From assembly GCF_030730875.1 (NCBI RefSeq), contig NZ_JAVAMA010000012.1, forward strand, positions 62,001 through 126,000: 64,000 bases of DNA, written 5' to 3'. Position numbers and translations under genes: made by a program. Below the pieces are notes generated by a model. The model searched no databases, was not told where the DNA came from, and saw nothing but the letters and a program-made list of their open reading frames with translations. How positions within the stretch are numbered: the stretch's first letter is position 1; each line of letters begins with the position of its first letter. The DNA comes from Sphingomonas sp. DG1-23 (GTDB lineage Bacteria > Pseudomonadota > Alphaproteobacteria > Sphingomonadales > Sphingomonadaceae). Shown one piece after another: positions 45,890 through 54,748 of the stretch.

Positions 45890-48800
45890 ATGCAATCTCG
45901 TCCTGTCCTTCGCTGCGGCGCAGCCATGGTCGCGCTCGTCATCGCGGCGCCGGTTGCCGCGCAGGAGCGCATTTTCGATGTGCCGGCGCAGCCGGCGGTA
46001 CGCGCCATTCCCGAACTCGCGCGGCAGGCGCAGGTTCAGATCGTCGCGCCTGCGCGCGACCTGCAGGGCATTTCGACGCCTGCGGTCAAGGGTCGGATGG
46101 AGGTTCGCGCCGCGCTTCGCCGCCTTATCGCCGGGACGCCGCTGCGGATCGACTCCGACGACGGCCAGATCATCACCCTGCGCTCGTCCGCCGGCGCCTC
46201 GACCGGGGCAGGGCAGACGCAGGGCACCGGCAGCGTCCGCGGCCGCGTGTTCAACACCGCGACCGGCGAATATGTCCGCAACGCCGAGATTCGCATTGAG
46301 GGCACGGCGATCGACGCCTTGTCCGAGGATGACGGCGATTTTCGGCTGACCGGCGTGCCGGCGGGCGAAGCGACGGTGGTGGTGCGCTACACCGGCCTGC
46401 AGGAGACCCGGCTGGTCGCCAACGTGGTGGCCGGGCAAGTCGCGATGCTCGACGTCCAGCTCCAGGCATTTTCCGACACCGCCGATCTGGCCGACGAGAA
46501 CGAGCTGGTGGTCACCGCGGTGCGCTCGGGCCAGGCCAGCGCGATCATGGAGCGCCGCGCCGCGCCCAACGCCAAGAACGTCGTCGCAGCCGACAATTTC
46601 GGCGCGCTCACCATGGGCGATGTCGGCGAGTTCATGAAGAACATGCCGGGCATTTCGCTCGATTATACCGAGGTCGACGCCACCGCGGTGCGCATCGGCG
46701 GGCTCGACCCGAAATATTCGACCTTCACCACCGACGGCGCCCGGATGGCGACCGCGACGTCGAACAACAATAACGGCCGCCAGAATTCGTTCGAGCAGAT
46801 GTCGATCACCGGCATCGATTCGATCGAGCTCAACAACACGCTGACCGCGAGCATGGATGCCGATTCCCCCGGCGGCAGCATCAATCTGCGCAGCAAATAC
46901 GCGTTTCAGCGCAAGGGTCGGCTGCTACGCTTCCAGCTCGGCGGGGTCGGCACGTCGGATTCGGGCCTGTCATCGGCCTATTTCCCCGACGACAAGAAAC
47001 ATGCCCGCATCTATCCCTCGGCGCAGATCGGCTATGCCGACGTGTTTCTGGACGGCACGCTCGGCGTGGCGTTCAACGCCAGCTACAATGCCAATTACGT
47101 CCAGCAGGACCGCATCCAGACCGACTGGTCGTATTTGCCGGGCGGACGCGTCATTCCCTATCAGGTGATGTGGCGGCCGGGCCCGAAATTCACCAGCCGC
47201 CGGGCGGCCAATCTGAGCCTCGACTATAAGGCCAGCGACAAGATCACGCTGTCGCTGCGCAGCAATTATTCGTTCTACGACGTCGAATATTTCAACCAGT
47301 ACACGTACCTGATCTTCGGCACGACGACGACGACCCGCGCCACTGCGGATTCGACCGGAACGCATATCGTGGTCAATCCGAACGGGACCAACACCCGGCT
47401 GCACACTCAGTATTCGCACCGTTATGCCGGCACGCCCGCGTGGCTGATCGCGCCCAAGCTCGAATATAAGGACGACAGCCTCGAGGCGGTGCTGCGCGGC
47501 AGCTATTCGAGCTCGGAATTCAATTTCCGCGACAATTCGAAGGGCTTCTTCCAGCGCACCGACAGCTATCTGACCCGGATAGGCTTCACGCTCGACCGCC
47601 CGTCGACCGATTCCAACGCATGGACGCTGACCCAGACCGCCGGCCGCCCATGGAGCGACCCGACCAGCTTCAACCGCGACGACGATATCGGCAACAACAT
47701 CCGCACGTCCGAATCCAACGCCGTCAACGAAATGTATGGCGGCAATCTCGACGTGAAGAAGAAGTTCGACCTGGCCGGCGTGCCGTTCATTGCGCTTACC
47801 GGCGCAGGACTGCGTCGCAACGACTGGCGCACCAACGAAGGTTCGTTCAACCAGTTTCAATATGTCGGCCCCACCGGCGACATCACCCAGAAGGCGCCCG
47901 AAGCGGTGATCCCGTGGACGCAGAATTATCGATTCCAGATTCACGGCTTCGATGCCGGCAACATGAACGACCAGAACTGGCGGGCGGACAGCAACTACGC
48001 GGTCTACGACATCTTCGCGGCGCACCCGGAATATTTCGTCGCCGACACCGTCGGCAACCTCAAGCGCGATCTCGACAACAACAAGCGCGTCACGGAGGAT
48101 GTGTTCGCCGGCTATTTCGAGCTTCAGGCCCGCACCGGCCGGGCGCGCTTCGATCTCGGCCTGCGCTACGAAAAGACCAAAACCGGGGCACGGGTCGCCA
48201 ATATCCGCCCGGTCAAGGACGTCACTGCCGCCGGGCTATCGGTCGGCACGGTCGAGGGCCTGCTCTACCAGTATAACGGGGGTACCTATTCGACCCGACG
48301 GGGCGAATATGACGACTGGTTCCTGAGCGGCGGGATCAAATATGATTTCACCGACAATCTCGTCGGCCAGTTCGCCTATAGCCAATCGATCCTGCGGCCC
48401 GATTACGGCAATCTCGGCGGGGTCGTCTCGGTCAACGATGACACCCAGATCGTCAGCGTGCCCAACACCCTGCTCAAGCCCGAGCATTCGACCAAATATT
48501 ACGCCGGGCTGCAATATTTCCTCGAGCCTTCGGGCGTGCTCGGGGTCTCCTATTACCGGCTCGACATCAAGGACATGCAGGTCACCGGGATCACCGTCGA
48601 TCCCGAAGATGTCGGCTATAGTTCGGGCGACTATCCCGGCTACATCTTCCGCAGCGCCCAGAACGCCCCGGGGATCAGCACCAACGAGGGCGTGGTCCTC
48701 GAATACGACCAGCAGTTCAGCTTCCTGCCGGGCGCGCTCAAGGGCTTCGGCATGCGGGCCTCGCTGACCGTGATCGATCCCGATGGCGAGCGGGTGAACA

Positions 48801-49126
48801 TGCCCAAAAAGGCGGCCAATTGGGGCTTCCGCTACAGCTATGCCGGGTTCGACCTGCAGCTCACCGGCAATTGGCAGGACAAATATCGCACCAGCGCGCT
48901 GAGCAACACGCCCACCACGGCGAACAACGGCATCCTTTATCACGCGCCGCGCGAGCTGTGGAACCTGAGCGCCAGCTACAAGATAGACCGCAATTTCGAA
49001 GTGATGATCGCGGGCCGCAACCTCTTCAATGCGCCCGACGTGATCTATTCGAACGTCCCCGGCCGGGTGCAGCAATACAGCATCTACGGCTCGATGTGGA
49101 ACGTCGGGATCAAGGGCAGCTTCTGA
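45890..49126 (+). CDS. Large TonB-dependent receptor with STN and carboxypeptidase-regulatory-like domains
   Basis: 1078 residues from the ATG at 45890, preceded by a G-rich ribosome site. After a signal peptide (cleavage near VAAQ), an STN domain covers about residues 25-100. A carboxypeptidase-regulatory-like domain follows (VRGRVFNTATGEYVRNAEIRI, about 110-195), then the plug with ENELVVTAVRSGQ and DNFGALTMGDVGEFMKNMPGISLDY, diagnostic for the Xanthomonas/Caulobacter receptor type, and the barrel ending in GIKGSF. It probably imports a large or complex substrate. The PhoD gene directly downstream suggests a phosphate-containing ligand. Confidence 0.93.
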   Translation: MQSRPVLRCGAAMVALVIAAPVAAQERIFDVPAQPAVRAIPELARQAQVQIVAPARDLQGISTPAVKGRMEVRAALRRLIAGTPLRIDSDDGQIITLRSSAGASTGAGQTQGTGSVRGRVFNTATGEYVRNAEIRIEGTAIDALSEDDGDFRLTGVPAGEATVVVRYTGLQETRLVANVVAGQVAMLDVQLQAFSDTADLADENELVVTAVRSGQASAIMERRAAPNAKNVVAADNFGALTMGDVGEFMKNMPGISLDYTEVDATAVRIGGLDPKYSTFTTDGARMATATSNNNNGRQNSFEQMSITGIDSIELNNTLTASMDADSPGGSINLRSKYAFQRKGRLLRFQLGGVGTSDSGLSSAYFPDDKKHARIYPSAQIGYADVFLDGTLGVAFNASYNANYVQQDRIQTDWSYLPGGRVIPYQVMWRPGPKFTSRRAANLSLDYKASDKITLSLRSNYSFYDVEYFNQYTYLIFGTTTTTRATADSTGTHIVVNPNGTNTRLHTQYSHRYAGTPAWLIAPKLEYKDDSLEAVLRGSYSSSEFNFRDNSKGFFQRTDSYLTRIGFTLDRPSTDSNAWTLTQTAGRPWSDPTSFNRDDDIGNNIRTSESNAVNEMYGGNLDVKKKFDLAGVPFIALTGAGLRRNDWRTNEGSFNQFQYVGPTGDITQKAPEAVIPWTQNYRFQIHGFDAGNMNDQNWRADSNYAVYDIFAAHPEYFVADTVGNLKRDLDNNKRVTEDVFAGYFELQARTGRARFDLGLRYEKTKTGARVANIRPVKDVTAAGLSVGTVEGLLYQYNGGTYSTRRGEYDDWFLSGGIKYDFTDNLVGQFAYSQSILRPDYGNLGGVVSVNDDTQIVSVPNTLLKPEHSTKYYAGLQYFLEPSGVLGVSYYRLDIKDMQVTGITVDPEDVGYSSGDYPGYIFRSAQNAPGISTNEGVVLEYDQQFSFLPGALKGFGMRASLTVIDPDGERVNMPKKAANWGFRYSYAGFDLQLTGNWQDKYRTSALSNTPTTANNGILYHAPRELWNLSASYKIDRNFEVMIAGRNLFNAPDVIYSNVPGRVQQYSIYGSMWNVGIKGSF

Positions 49127-49152
49127 ACTCGAACGCGACGGGAAACCCCAAC

Positions 49153-50781
49153 ATGGTTCTGCATATCGATCGTCGCAGCCTGATCGCCGGAGGGTTCGGG
49201 CTGGCCGGGCTCGCGCTTCCGGCGGGACGCGGGCTCGCCGCGCAGCTGCTCGGCGCGCAGGGATTCACGCACAACGTCGCCAGCGGCGAGCCGGGGCCGG
49301 ATTCGATGCTGCTGTGGACGCGCTACGTGCCCGCGGCCGGCGACGGCGCGGTGCGGCTCGATGCGGAAATCGCGCTCGATCCGGGTTTCGCCAGGATCGT
49401 GTCGGGCGGAAGCGTGCAGACCGGTCCGTGGCGCGACTGGACCGTGAAGATCACGCTCGACGGGCTCAGGCCGGGAACGGTCTATTGGTATCGCTTCGTC
49501 GCCCCCGACGGCAGCAAGTCCCCGGTCGGACGCACCAAAACCTTGCCGGCAGGCAATGTTGCGCGTTTCGGGCTCGGCGTCTTCTCCTGCTCGAACCTGC
49601 CTTATGGCTGGTTCAACGCCTATGCCCATGCCGCTGCGCGCGAGGATCTCGATCTTTGGATGCATGTCGGCGACTATATCTACGAATATGGCACGCCGGC
49701 CGCGACCGACGTGCGGGTGCTCGCCGGGCGCGTGCTGGCGCCGGGTAGCGAGATCCTCGCCATCGCCGATTATCGCATGCGTTATGCCTGCTACCGTGCG
49801 GATGCCGATCTCCAGCGGTTGCACCAGATGGCGCCGATGGTCGCGTTCTGGGACGATCACGAATCGAGCAACGACAGCTGGGAAGGCGGCGCGCAGAACC
49901 ATCAGCCGGCCAAGGAAGGCGAGTGGAATCTGCGCCGCGCCGCCGCGATGCAGGTCTATCGCGAATGGATGCCGGTCTCGGACGAGCCGTGGAAAGCCTA
50001 TCCGATCGGTACGCTCGCGACGCTCTACCGCACCGAATCCCGCTTGTTGGGACGCACTCGACCGGCGGATATCGGCACCGCCTTCCGTGCCGCGGATCCA
50101 GATGCCGCGCTCAAGGCGTTCCGCGACGGCATCTGGCAGGACCCTTCGGCGACGATGCTCGGCTCGGCGCAGGAGAGTTGGCTGGCGCATGCGATGAAGG
50201 CCGATGCGCGCTCGGGGGCGTGGCAATTGCTCGGCATGGCGACGATCCTCGGACGGACGGTGATGCCGCAGAACGCCGTCGACTGGCTCCGTCCCGATGC
50301 CAGCGCGAAGACCGTCGCCAGCTTCCGCGACAACGCCCGCGCCGCGCGGCTCGGCCTGCCGATGTGGATGGATCGCTGGGACGGCTATCCCGCGGCACGC
50401 GCGCGGCTCCTTGCGGCGGCGCAGCAGGCCGATGCCAATCTGGTGATGCTCTCGGGCGACAGCCATAATGCCTGGGCATATTCGCTGGTCGAGGACGGCC
50501 GTCCCGCCGGTGTCGAGTTCGCCGGTCACGCCGTCACCTCAAGCGGGATGGAGGGTAATATGGCGGCCGATCCGAAGCTGGTCGCCCAAGGCTTCGTCGC
50601 CGCCAATCCCGAGCTCAAATGGGCGGATACCAGCCGGCGTGGCTATATGGTGATCGACATCACCCCGCGCCGGGTCACCGGCGAATGGACGTTCCTGCAG
50701 ACGATCAAGACCCGCACCGTCCAGCTCGCCGGCACCCACCGCATGCATGTCGATCGCGGACGCAAGGCCTTGGCGGAATAG
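49153..50781 (+). CDS. phoD: PhoD-family alkaline phosphatase / phosphodiesterase
   Basis: 542 residues with a twin-arginine-like signal (IDRRSLIAGGFGLAGLALPAG). PhoD hallmarks are FTHNVASGEPGPDSMLLWTRY near residue 38, MHVGDYIYEYG near 170, WDDHESSNDSW near 235 and LSGDSHNAWAY near 435, which carry the metal ligands. The protein is probably exported by Tat and releases phosphate from esters outside the cytoplasm. It follows the receptor gene by 26 bp, so it shares the receptor's regulation. Confidence 0.92.
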   Translation: MVLHIDRRSLIAGGFGLAGLALPAGRGLAAQLLGAQGFTHNVASGEPGPDSMLLWTRYVPAAGDGAVRLDAEIALDPGFARIVSGGSVQTGPWRDWTVKITLDGLRPGTVYWYRFVAPDGSKSPVGRTKTLPAGNVARFGLGVFSCSNLPYGWFNAYAHAAAREDLDLWMHVGDYIYEYGTPAATDVRVLAGRVLAPGSEILAIADYRMRYACYRADADLQRLHQMAPMVAFWDDHESSNDSWEGGAQNHQPAKEGEWNLRRAAAMQVYREWMPVSDEPWKAYPIGTLATLYRTESRLLGRTRPADIGTAFRAADPDAALKAFRDGIWQDPSATMLGSAQESWLAHAMKADARSGAWQLLGMATILGRTVMPQNAVDWLRPDASAKTVASFRDNARAARLGLPMWMDRWDGYPAARARLLAAAQQADANLVMLSGDSHNAWAYSLVEDGRPAGVEFAGHAVTSSGMEGNMAADPKLVAQGFVAANPELKWADTSRRGYMVIDITPRRVTGEWTFLQTIKTRTVQLAGTHRMHVDRGRKALAE

Positions 50782-50793
50782 CGCGAAGCGGCG

Positions 50794-50811
50794 GGGTTCG
50801 GGAGCGAACCC
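50794..50811 (+). terminator. Short hairpin after phoD, possible terminator
   Basis: GGGTTCG (50794-50800), a GGAG loop and CGAACCC (50805-50811) make a perfect 7-bp stem, 12 bp after the PhoD stop. There is no strong T-run after it, so termination is only plausible. Confidence 0.45.
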
Positions 50812-50831
50812 GGTCGACCGGCGCCCCTGCC

Positions 50832-50848
50832 AAATTTAATATTTAAGG
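50832..50848 (+). promoter_or_regulatory. AT-rich patch upstream of the TIR operon, possible promoter
   Basis: An A/T-only stretch of 15 bp (AAATTTAATATTTAA, then GG) stands in otherwise very GC-rich DNA about 55 bp before the TIR-gene ATG. It is the only AT-rich block in the region and is the natural place for a -10 element. No exact hexamer pair was identified. Confidence 0.35.
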
Positions 50849-50902
50849 AGCCGGGATTTCAGAGCATCGTCTTGCCGGGGGCCAGGACCGGGGGGACTTT
50901 CG

Positions 50903-52462
50903 ATGACTTCGATCAAGCCGTTTCGGGCATTTGTCAGCTATTGTCACGCCGATCGCGCCTTTGCCGCGCGGCTCCAGCGGCGGCTCGAGGCCTATCGGTT
51001 GCCGCGCCGGCTGGCGGATCAGGTTTCGCCTTTGCCCGGGCAGCCGACGGGTCGGATCGGTCCGATCTTCCGCGACCGCGCCGATCTGTCCGCGGCGGTC
51101 GATCTGTCGCAGGCGGTGCGCGACGCGATCGCGGCTTCGTCGGCGTTGGTGGTGGTCGCTTCCCCCGACGCGGTGCGCTCGCGCTGGGTCGATCGCGAGA
51201 TCGCCCTGTTTCGCGCGTTGCACCCCGCTTCGCCGATCCTCGTCGCGCACGTGCGCGGCGAACCGGGCGAAGCATTGCCGGCAGCGTTGCGCGCCGGCGA
51301 TTCCGAACCCCTCGCCGCCGATTTCCGGCGCGAGGGCGACGGTCCGCGGCTGGCATTCCTCAAGATCGTCGCAGGGCTCGCCGGCTTGCCGCTCGATGCG
51401 CTCGTCCAGCGCGACGCGCAGCGGCAATTGCGTCGCGTGACCGCCGTCACGCTCGGCGCCGTGCTGCTTGCGCTAGCCATGAGTGCGCTGCTGGTCGTCG
51501 CTCTCCGGGCCCAGGCCGAGACCGAGCGCCAGCGAGCGGACGCGGAAAGGTTGATCGAGTTCATGCTCACCGATCTGAGAAAGGAGCTGATAGGCGATGG
51601 CCGCTTCCGCGTCATGGACGCGGTCAATAGCCGTGCGCTCGAATATTATTCGGCGCAGGGCGATCTGCAGCGCCTGCCCGATGCCAGCCTCGAGCGGCGT
51701 GCGCGCGTGCTGCTGGCGATGGGCGAGGACGACGAGAAGCGCGACCGGCTCGATGCGGCGCTCGCGAAGTTCGACGAAGCGCATCGCACCACTGCTGCGA
51801 CTCTCACGCGCGGGCCACAGCAGCCCGCCGCGATCTTCGCACATGCGCAGAGCGAATATTGGGTCGGGCGGGTCTGGGAACGTCGCAAGGCATGGCGGCA
51901 GGCGCTGGCCAGTTACCGCGAATATGATGCGCTGGCCCGGCGGCTGGTCGCAGTCGCGCCGGAAAATCCCAAATATCTGATGGAAGCGGGATATGGCCAG
52001 ATGAATCTCGGCCAGCTCCAGTCGCTCCGCAAGGCCGGGCCCGATTTCGGCCGGAGCCGGATCGTGGCTGCGCTCGACTGGTTCGGCAAGGCGGCGGCGA
52101 AGCGCCCCGACGATCCGGAGATAATCGGCGAGATCGCCAATGCGCGCGCCTGGCTCGCCGACAGCCATTACCTTGCCGGCGATTATGCCCGATCGCTCGA
52201 GGAGCGCCGGCGCGAGCTGGCGAGCCGCGAAAAGATTGCCGCGCTCGATCCCGCCAGCAACGCCGCCCGCTTCCGCGTCGCCAAGGCGCAACTCGGAGTC
52301 GGCTGGAATCTCGTGATGCTCCGCCGACCAGCGGAAGCGCGGCCGCAACTAACGGCGGCGCACCGGGCGATGACCAGGCTCATGACGATCGAGCCGGACA
52401 ATCAGCAGTGGCGTACGGTTCTCCTGCGTATCGAAAGTGCGATGGCTAATGGAGGCAAATAA
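50903..52462 (+). CDS. Membrane-anchored TIR-domain protein with C-terminal TPR-like region
   Basis: 519 residues. The N-terminal TIR_2-like domain (about 5-160) shows FRAFVSYCHADRAFAARL, IFRDRADLSAA and ALVVVASPDAVRSRWVDREI; E99 in WVDREI is placed like the catalytic Glu of NAD-cleaving TIRs such as SARM1. A single transmembrane helix lies at about 179-201, then a charged helix (ETERQRADAER) and a helical repeat region with TPR-like segments to the C-terminus. The TIR end would be cytoplasmic and the repeats periplasmic. A TAATG junction couples it to the next gene. NADase activity is inference. Confidence 0.85.
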   Translation: MTSIKPFRAFVSYCHADRAFAARLQRRLEAYRLPRRLADQVSPLPGQPTGRIGPIFRDRADLSAAVDLSQAVRDAIAASSALVVVASPDAVRSRWVDREIALFRALHPASPILVAHVRGEPGEALPAALRAGDSEPLAADFRREGDGPRLAFLKIVAGLAGLPLDALVQRDAQRQLRRVTAVTLGAVLLALAMSALLVVALRAQAETERQRADAERLIEFMLTDLRKELIGDGRFRVMDAVNSRALEYYSAQGDLQRLPDASLERRARVLLAMGEDDEKRDRLDAALAKFDEAHRTTAATLTRGPQQPAAIFAHAQSEYWVGRVWERRKAWRQALASYREYDALARRLVAVAPENPKYLMEAGYGQMNLGQLQSLRKAGPDFGRSRIVAALDWFGKAAAKRPDDPEIIGEIANARAWLADSHYLAGDYARSLEERRRELASREKIAALDPASNAARFRVAKAQLGVGWNLVMLRRPAEARPQLTAAHRAMTRLMTIEPDNQQWRTVLLRIESAMANGGK

Positions 52463-53166
52463 TGACTATAGAAACTGATGAGCAGGCGATCGCAAGATTG
52501 ACCATCGAGCCGCCGGTAGTGCACCCCGAGAGTTTTACGGATTTCGCCGCCGCGAAGGATGTATTGCATATTGCGTTCTTTTACATGCGCATCAATACTA
52601 ACGGGGCGTTTGTCGCGGAACGCTTCTTCCACCGCGGCACGGCAGGTCAGCCGATCAGTCCTGAGACTAATCCCGACATTCCCGGCTCGCTCGGCTGGTA
52701 CGCCCGGGATATGGCGGGCTATGGCCGCATCGATGAGCCGGACCGCGACGGCAGATACGAGCATCTGGGCTACGGACTCTCCGGCTTCCAGTTTCCCCGG
52801 CGTTATTCTTATATCGTCTTCTACATGGACGATGTGCACTGGCCGTATCTGGAAGACCCATCCGGCATGCCGATCGTGCCTTTCCACGCCGAAAAGAACG
52901 GCAAGCAATACGCCAAACACGATTTCGCGTTCACCAAGCCTTCGAAGTTCAAGATCGCAATGACCAGCGGAGGGCGCGTCACCGAGCGCGAGGCGCTGGT
53001 CATGATCAATTGTATGCGAAAAGCTAATGGCGATCCCTTCGGACAGGATGACAGGGAGGAATATTGCTTCGATCTGGTCATGCGCGTGCGATATGCCGGT
53101 TCGACCGACGGCCTGACGGTCATCATCGATCCGACCGGCGAGAATCTGGGGCCGCCGATACCGTGA
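52462..53166 (+). CDS. Unknown protein encoded between TIR and TPR/SLOG-like genes
   Basis: 234 residues. The ATG shares one base with the TIR stop (TAATG). No signal peptide or membrane segment is evident. It has many aromatic residues and likely beta-strands (LHIAFFYMRINTNGAF, YSYIVFYMDDVHWPY, EEYCFDLVMRVRYAG) and ends in DPTGENLGPPIP. I recognise no family. Codon use is less GC-extreme than in neighbours (for example ATGACTATAGAAACTGAT at its start), hinting at different ancestry. Its fixed position suggests a partner or effector of the TIR protein. Confidence 0.85.
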   Translation: MTIETDEQAIARLTIEPPVVHPESFTDFAAAKDVLHIAFFYMRINTNGAFVAERFFHRGTAGQPISPETNPDIPGSLGWYARDMAGYGRIDEPDRDGRYEHLGYGLSGFQFPRRYSYIVFYMDDVHWPYLEDPSGMPIVPFHAEKNGKQYAKHDFAFTKPSKFKIAMTSGGRVTEREALVMINCMRKANGDPFGQDDREEYCFDLVMRVRYAGSTDGLTVIIDPTGENLGPPIP

Positions 53167-53183
53167 TCCCGGAGACGCGGACG

Positions 53184-53294
53184 ATGTTCCGCTTGCACCT
53201 GATAGAGCGCGGCCGCGAGACTCTGCGGCTCGAGACGGTTATGTTCATGCTGATACGGGGCGTATCTGGTCCCAGGGGAAGGTGTTCGGTTTGA
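53184..53294 (+). CDS. Possible 36-residue peptide coupled to the next gene
   Basis: A short frame starting MFRLHLIERGRETLRLE with GGAG 9 nt upstream of its ATG. Its TGA overlaps the TTG start of the next gene by 4 bp (TTGA). These signals make translation plausible, possibly only to couple translation downstream. No similarity is known and it could be chance. Confidence 0.4.
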   Translation: MFRLHLIERGRETLRLETVMFMLIRGVSGPRGRCSV

Positions 53295-54748
53295 CCGACT
53301 CGATTGCCGACGTTCTCGCGCTGGCGCGTGCCGGAGCCGTTGCACCGGCGCGCGCGGCCTTCGCCGCCGCGGGGCTCGATCGGCGGACCGATGACCCGTC
53401 CGCGCTGACGCTCAAGGGCCGCCTGCTCAAGGATGCCGCCGGCGCGGCCGCCGGCGCGACGCGGAGCGCGCTGCTGGCAGAGGCGGCCAAGGCTTACGAG
53501 GCGGCGGCGCGGCTTTCGCCCGCGACCTATCCGCTGATTAATGCCGCGACTCTGTCGCTGCTTGGCGGCCGGCGGGATCGTGCGGCACGCCTTGCTGTCG
53601 AGACGCTCGAGCTTCTCGACAGCGGCCTGCACGAGCCCGACACGCCCTATTGGCTCGGCGCCACCCGCGCGGAGGCGCTGCTGCTGCTCGATCGCAAGGA
53701 CGCGGCGGAGGCGGCGTTGCGCGATGCGGTTACGGGTACGCCACGCGCATGGGAAGATCATGCGGTCACGATCCGTCAGTTTCGCATGATCCTGGCAGAG
53801 CAGGGCAGGGCGGCCGAATGGCTCGATGCGTGGCGTCCGCCGTCGCCGGTCCACTTCGCCGGGCCGATTGGCGTCGCGGCCGGCGACACGCAGCTGGAGG
53901 CAGCGATCGAGGCGGCGATCGCCACCACCGGGGCGGGTATCGCCGTCGGTGCGCTGGCCGCCGGCTTCGATATCGTCGTCGCCGAATTGTTCGTTCGCCG
54001 CGGCGCGGAGCTTCACGTGGTGCTGCCCGCCGCGCCGGAATTGTTCGTGGAGGCTTCGGTGATGCCCGCGGGCTACGCCTGGCGCGCGCGGTTCGAGGCG
54101 TTGCTGGCCGCGGCGGCGAGAGTGGACATTCTCGATCTCTCCGGGGGACTTAGCATGGGCGCGACGACGCTCGCCGAGGAGATGGCGCTGGGATGCGCGG
54201 TTCGCAGCGCGCGGCAGTTCGGTGTCGACGCAGTCATGCTGCGCCTCGCTGGAAGCGAGGCCGATTCCGACGCTTCCGCGCGCGCGGGCCTGCGCCGGCT
54301 GGACGTGCGTGGCGGTGTGGTCGGGTCGGGCGGATTGCCTTTGGGGCCGCCGAACCGCCCGGTGGCGCTGCTCGGTTGCCGACATGCCGCCGCGGAGCGG
54401 CTCGGCGCACTCACCGGCAGCGCCGTTCAGATCACGCCCTGGGGGGTGTTCACGATGCTGGACAGGCTCGATGCCGCGGCGGAGACGGCCGTGGCGCTCG
54501 TCGCCGGCGCGGACGCGGATATCCATGTCGTACTCGATTATATTCCCGCCTGTCCGGACGGATCGGCCGATGTCGCGGCTCTCGACGCCCTGCTGGCTAT
54601 CCCGGCGCGCGGCTATCCGATCGCGACCCGATCGGCGTCGCTCGCGCTCGAGGCGAAGGGGGCGCCCTTCCGGCTCGCTCTTGCCGGGGCCAGCTCGGGG
54701 CTGGCCGGATCGGTGGAGTTCTTCAGCCTGTGGAACGGCGCGGCCTAG
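53291..54748 (+). CDS. TPR / SLOG-like Rossmann / cyclase-like protein (probable pseudo-cyclase)
   Basis: 485 residues from a TTG at 53291, chosen because AGGGGAAGG ends 8 nt before it; an in-frame GTG at 53282 overlaps that site. Residues 1-185 are helical, TPR-like. Residues of about 187-310 look Rossmann/SLOG-like (AGIAVGALAAGFDIVVAELFVRRG, AELHVVLPAAPE). The last 130 residues resemble the layout of nucleotide-cyclase domains (ITPWGVFTMLDRLDAAAETAVALV, then GYPIATRSASLAL), but the WGD aspartate is replaced and no FAD-type first Asp is visible. I infer a nucleotide-binding but inactive sensor domain. Family assignment is from memory of related proteins and needs a profile search. Confidence 0.7.
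   Translation: MTDSIADVLALARAGAVAPARAAFAAAGLDRRTDDPSALTLKGRLLKDAAGAAAGATRSALLAEAAKAYEAAARLSPATYPLINAATLSLLGGRRDRAARLAVETLELLDSGLHEPDTPYWLGATRAEALLLLDRKDAAEAALRDAVTGTPRAWEDHAVTIRQFRMILAEQGRAAEWLDAWRPPSPVHFAGPIGVAAGDTQLEAAIEAAIATTGAGIAVGALAAGFDIVVAELFVRRGAELHVVLPAAPELFVEASVMPAGYAWRARFEALLAAAARVDILDLSGGLSMGATTLAEEMALGCAVRSARQFGVDAVMLRLAGSEADSDASARAGLRRLDVRGGVVGSGGLPLGPPNRPVALLGCRHAAAERLGALTGSAVQITPWGVFTMLDRLDAAAETAVALVAGADADIHVVLDYIPACPDGSADVAALDALLAIPARGYPIATRSASLALEAKGAPFRLALAGASSGLAGSVEFFSLWNGAA

Noticed and set aside
50903..54748. TIR operon as part of a prophage or genomic island
   Set aside because: No integrase, tRNA attachment site, phage or mobile genes border it; only mild compositional hints.
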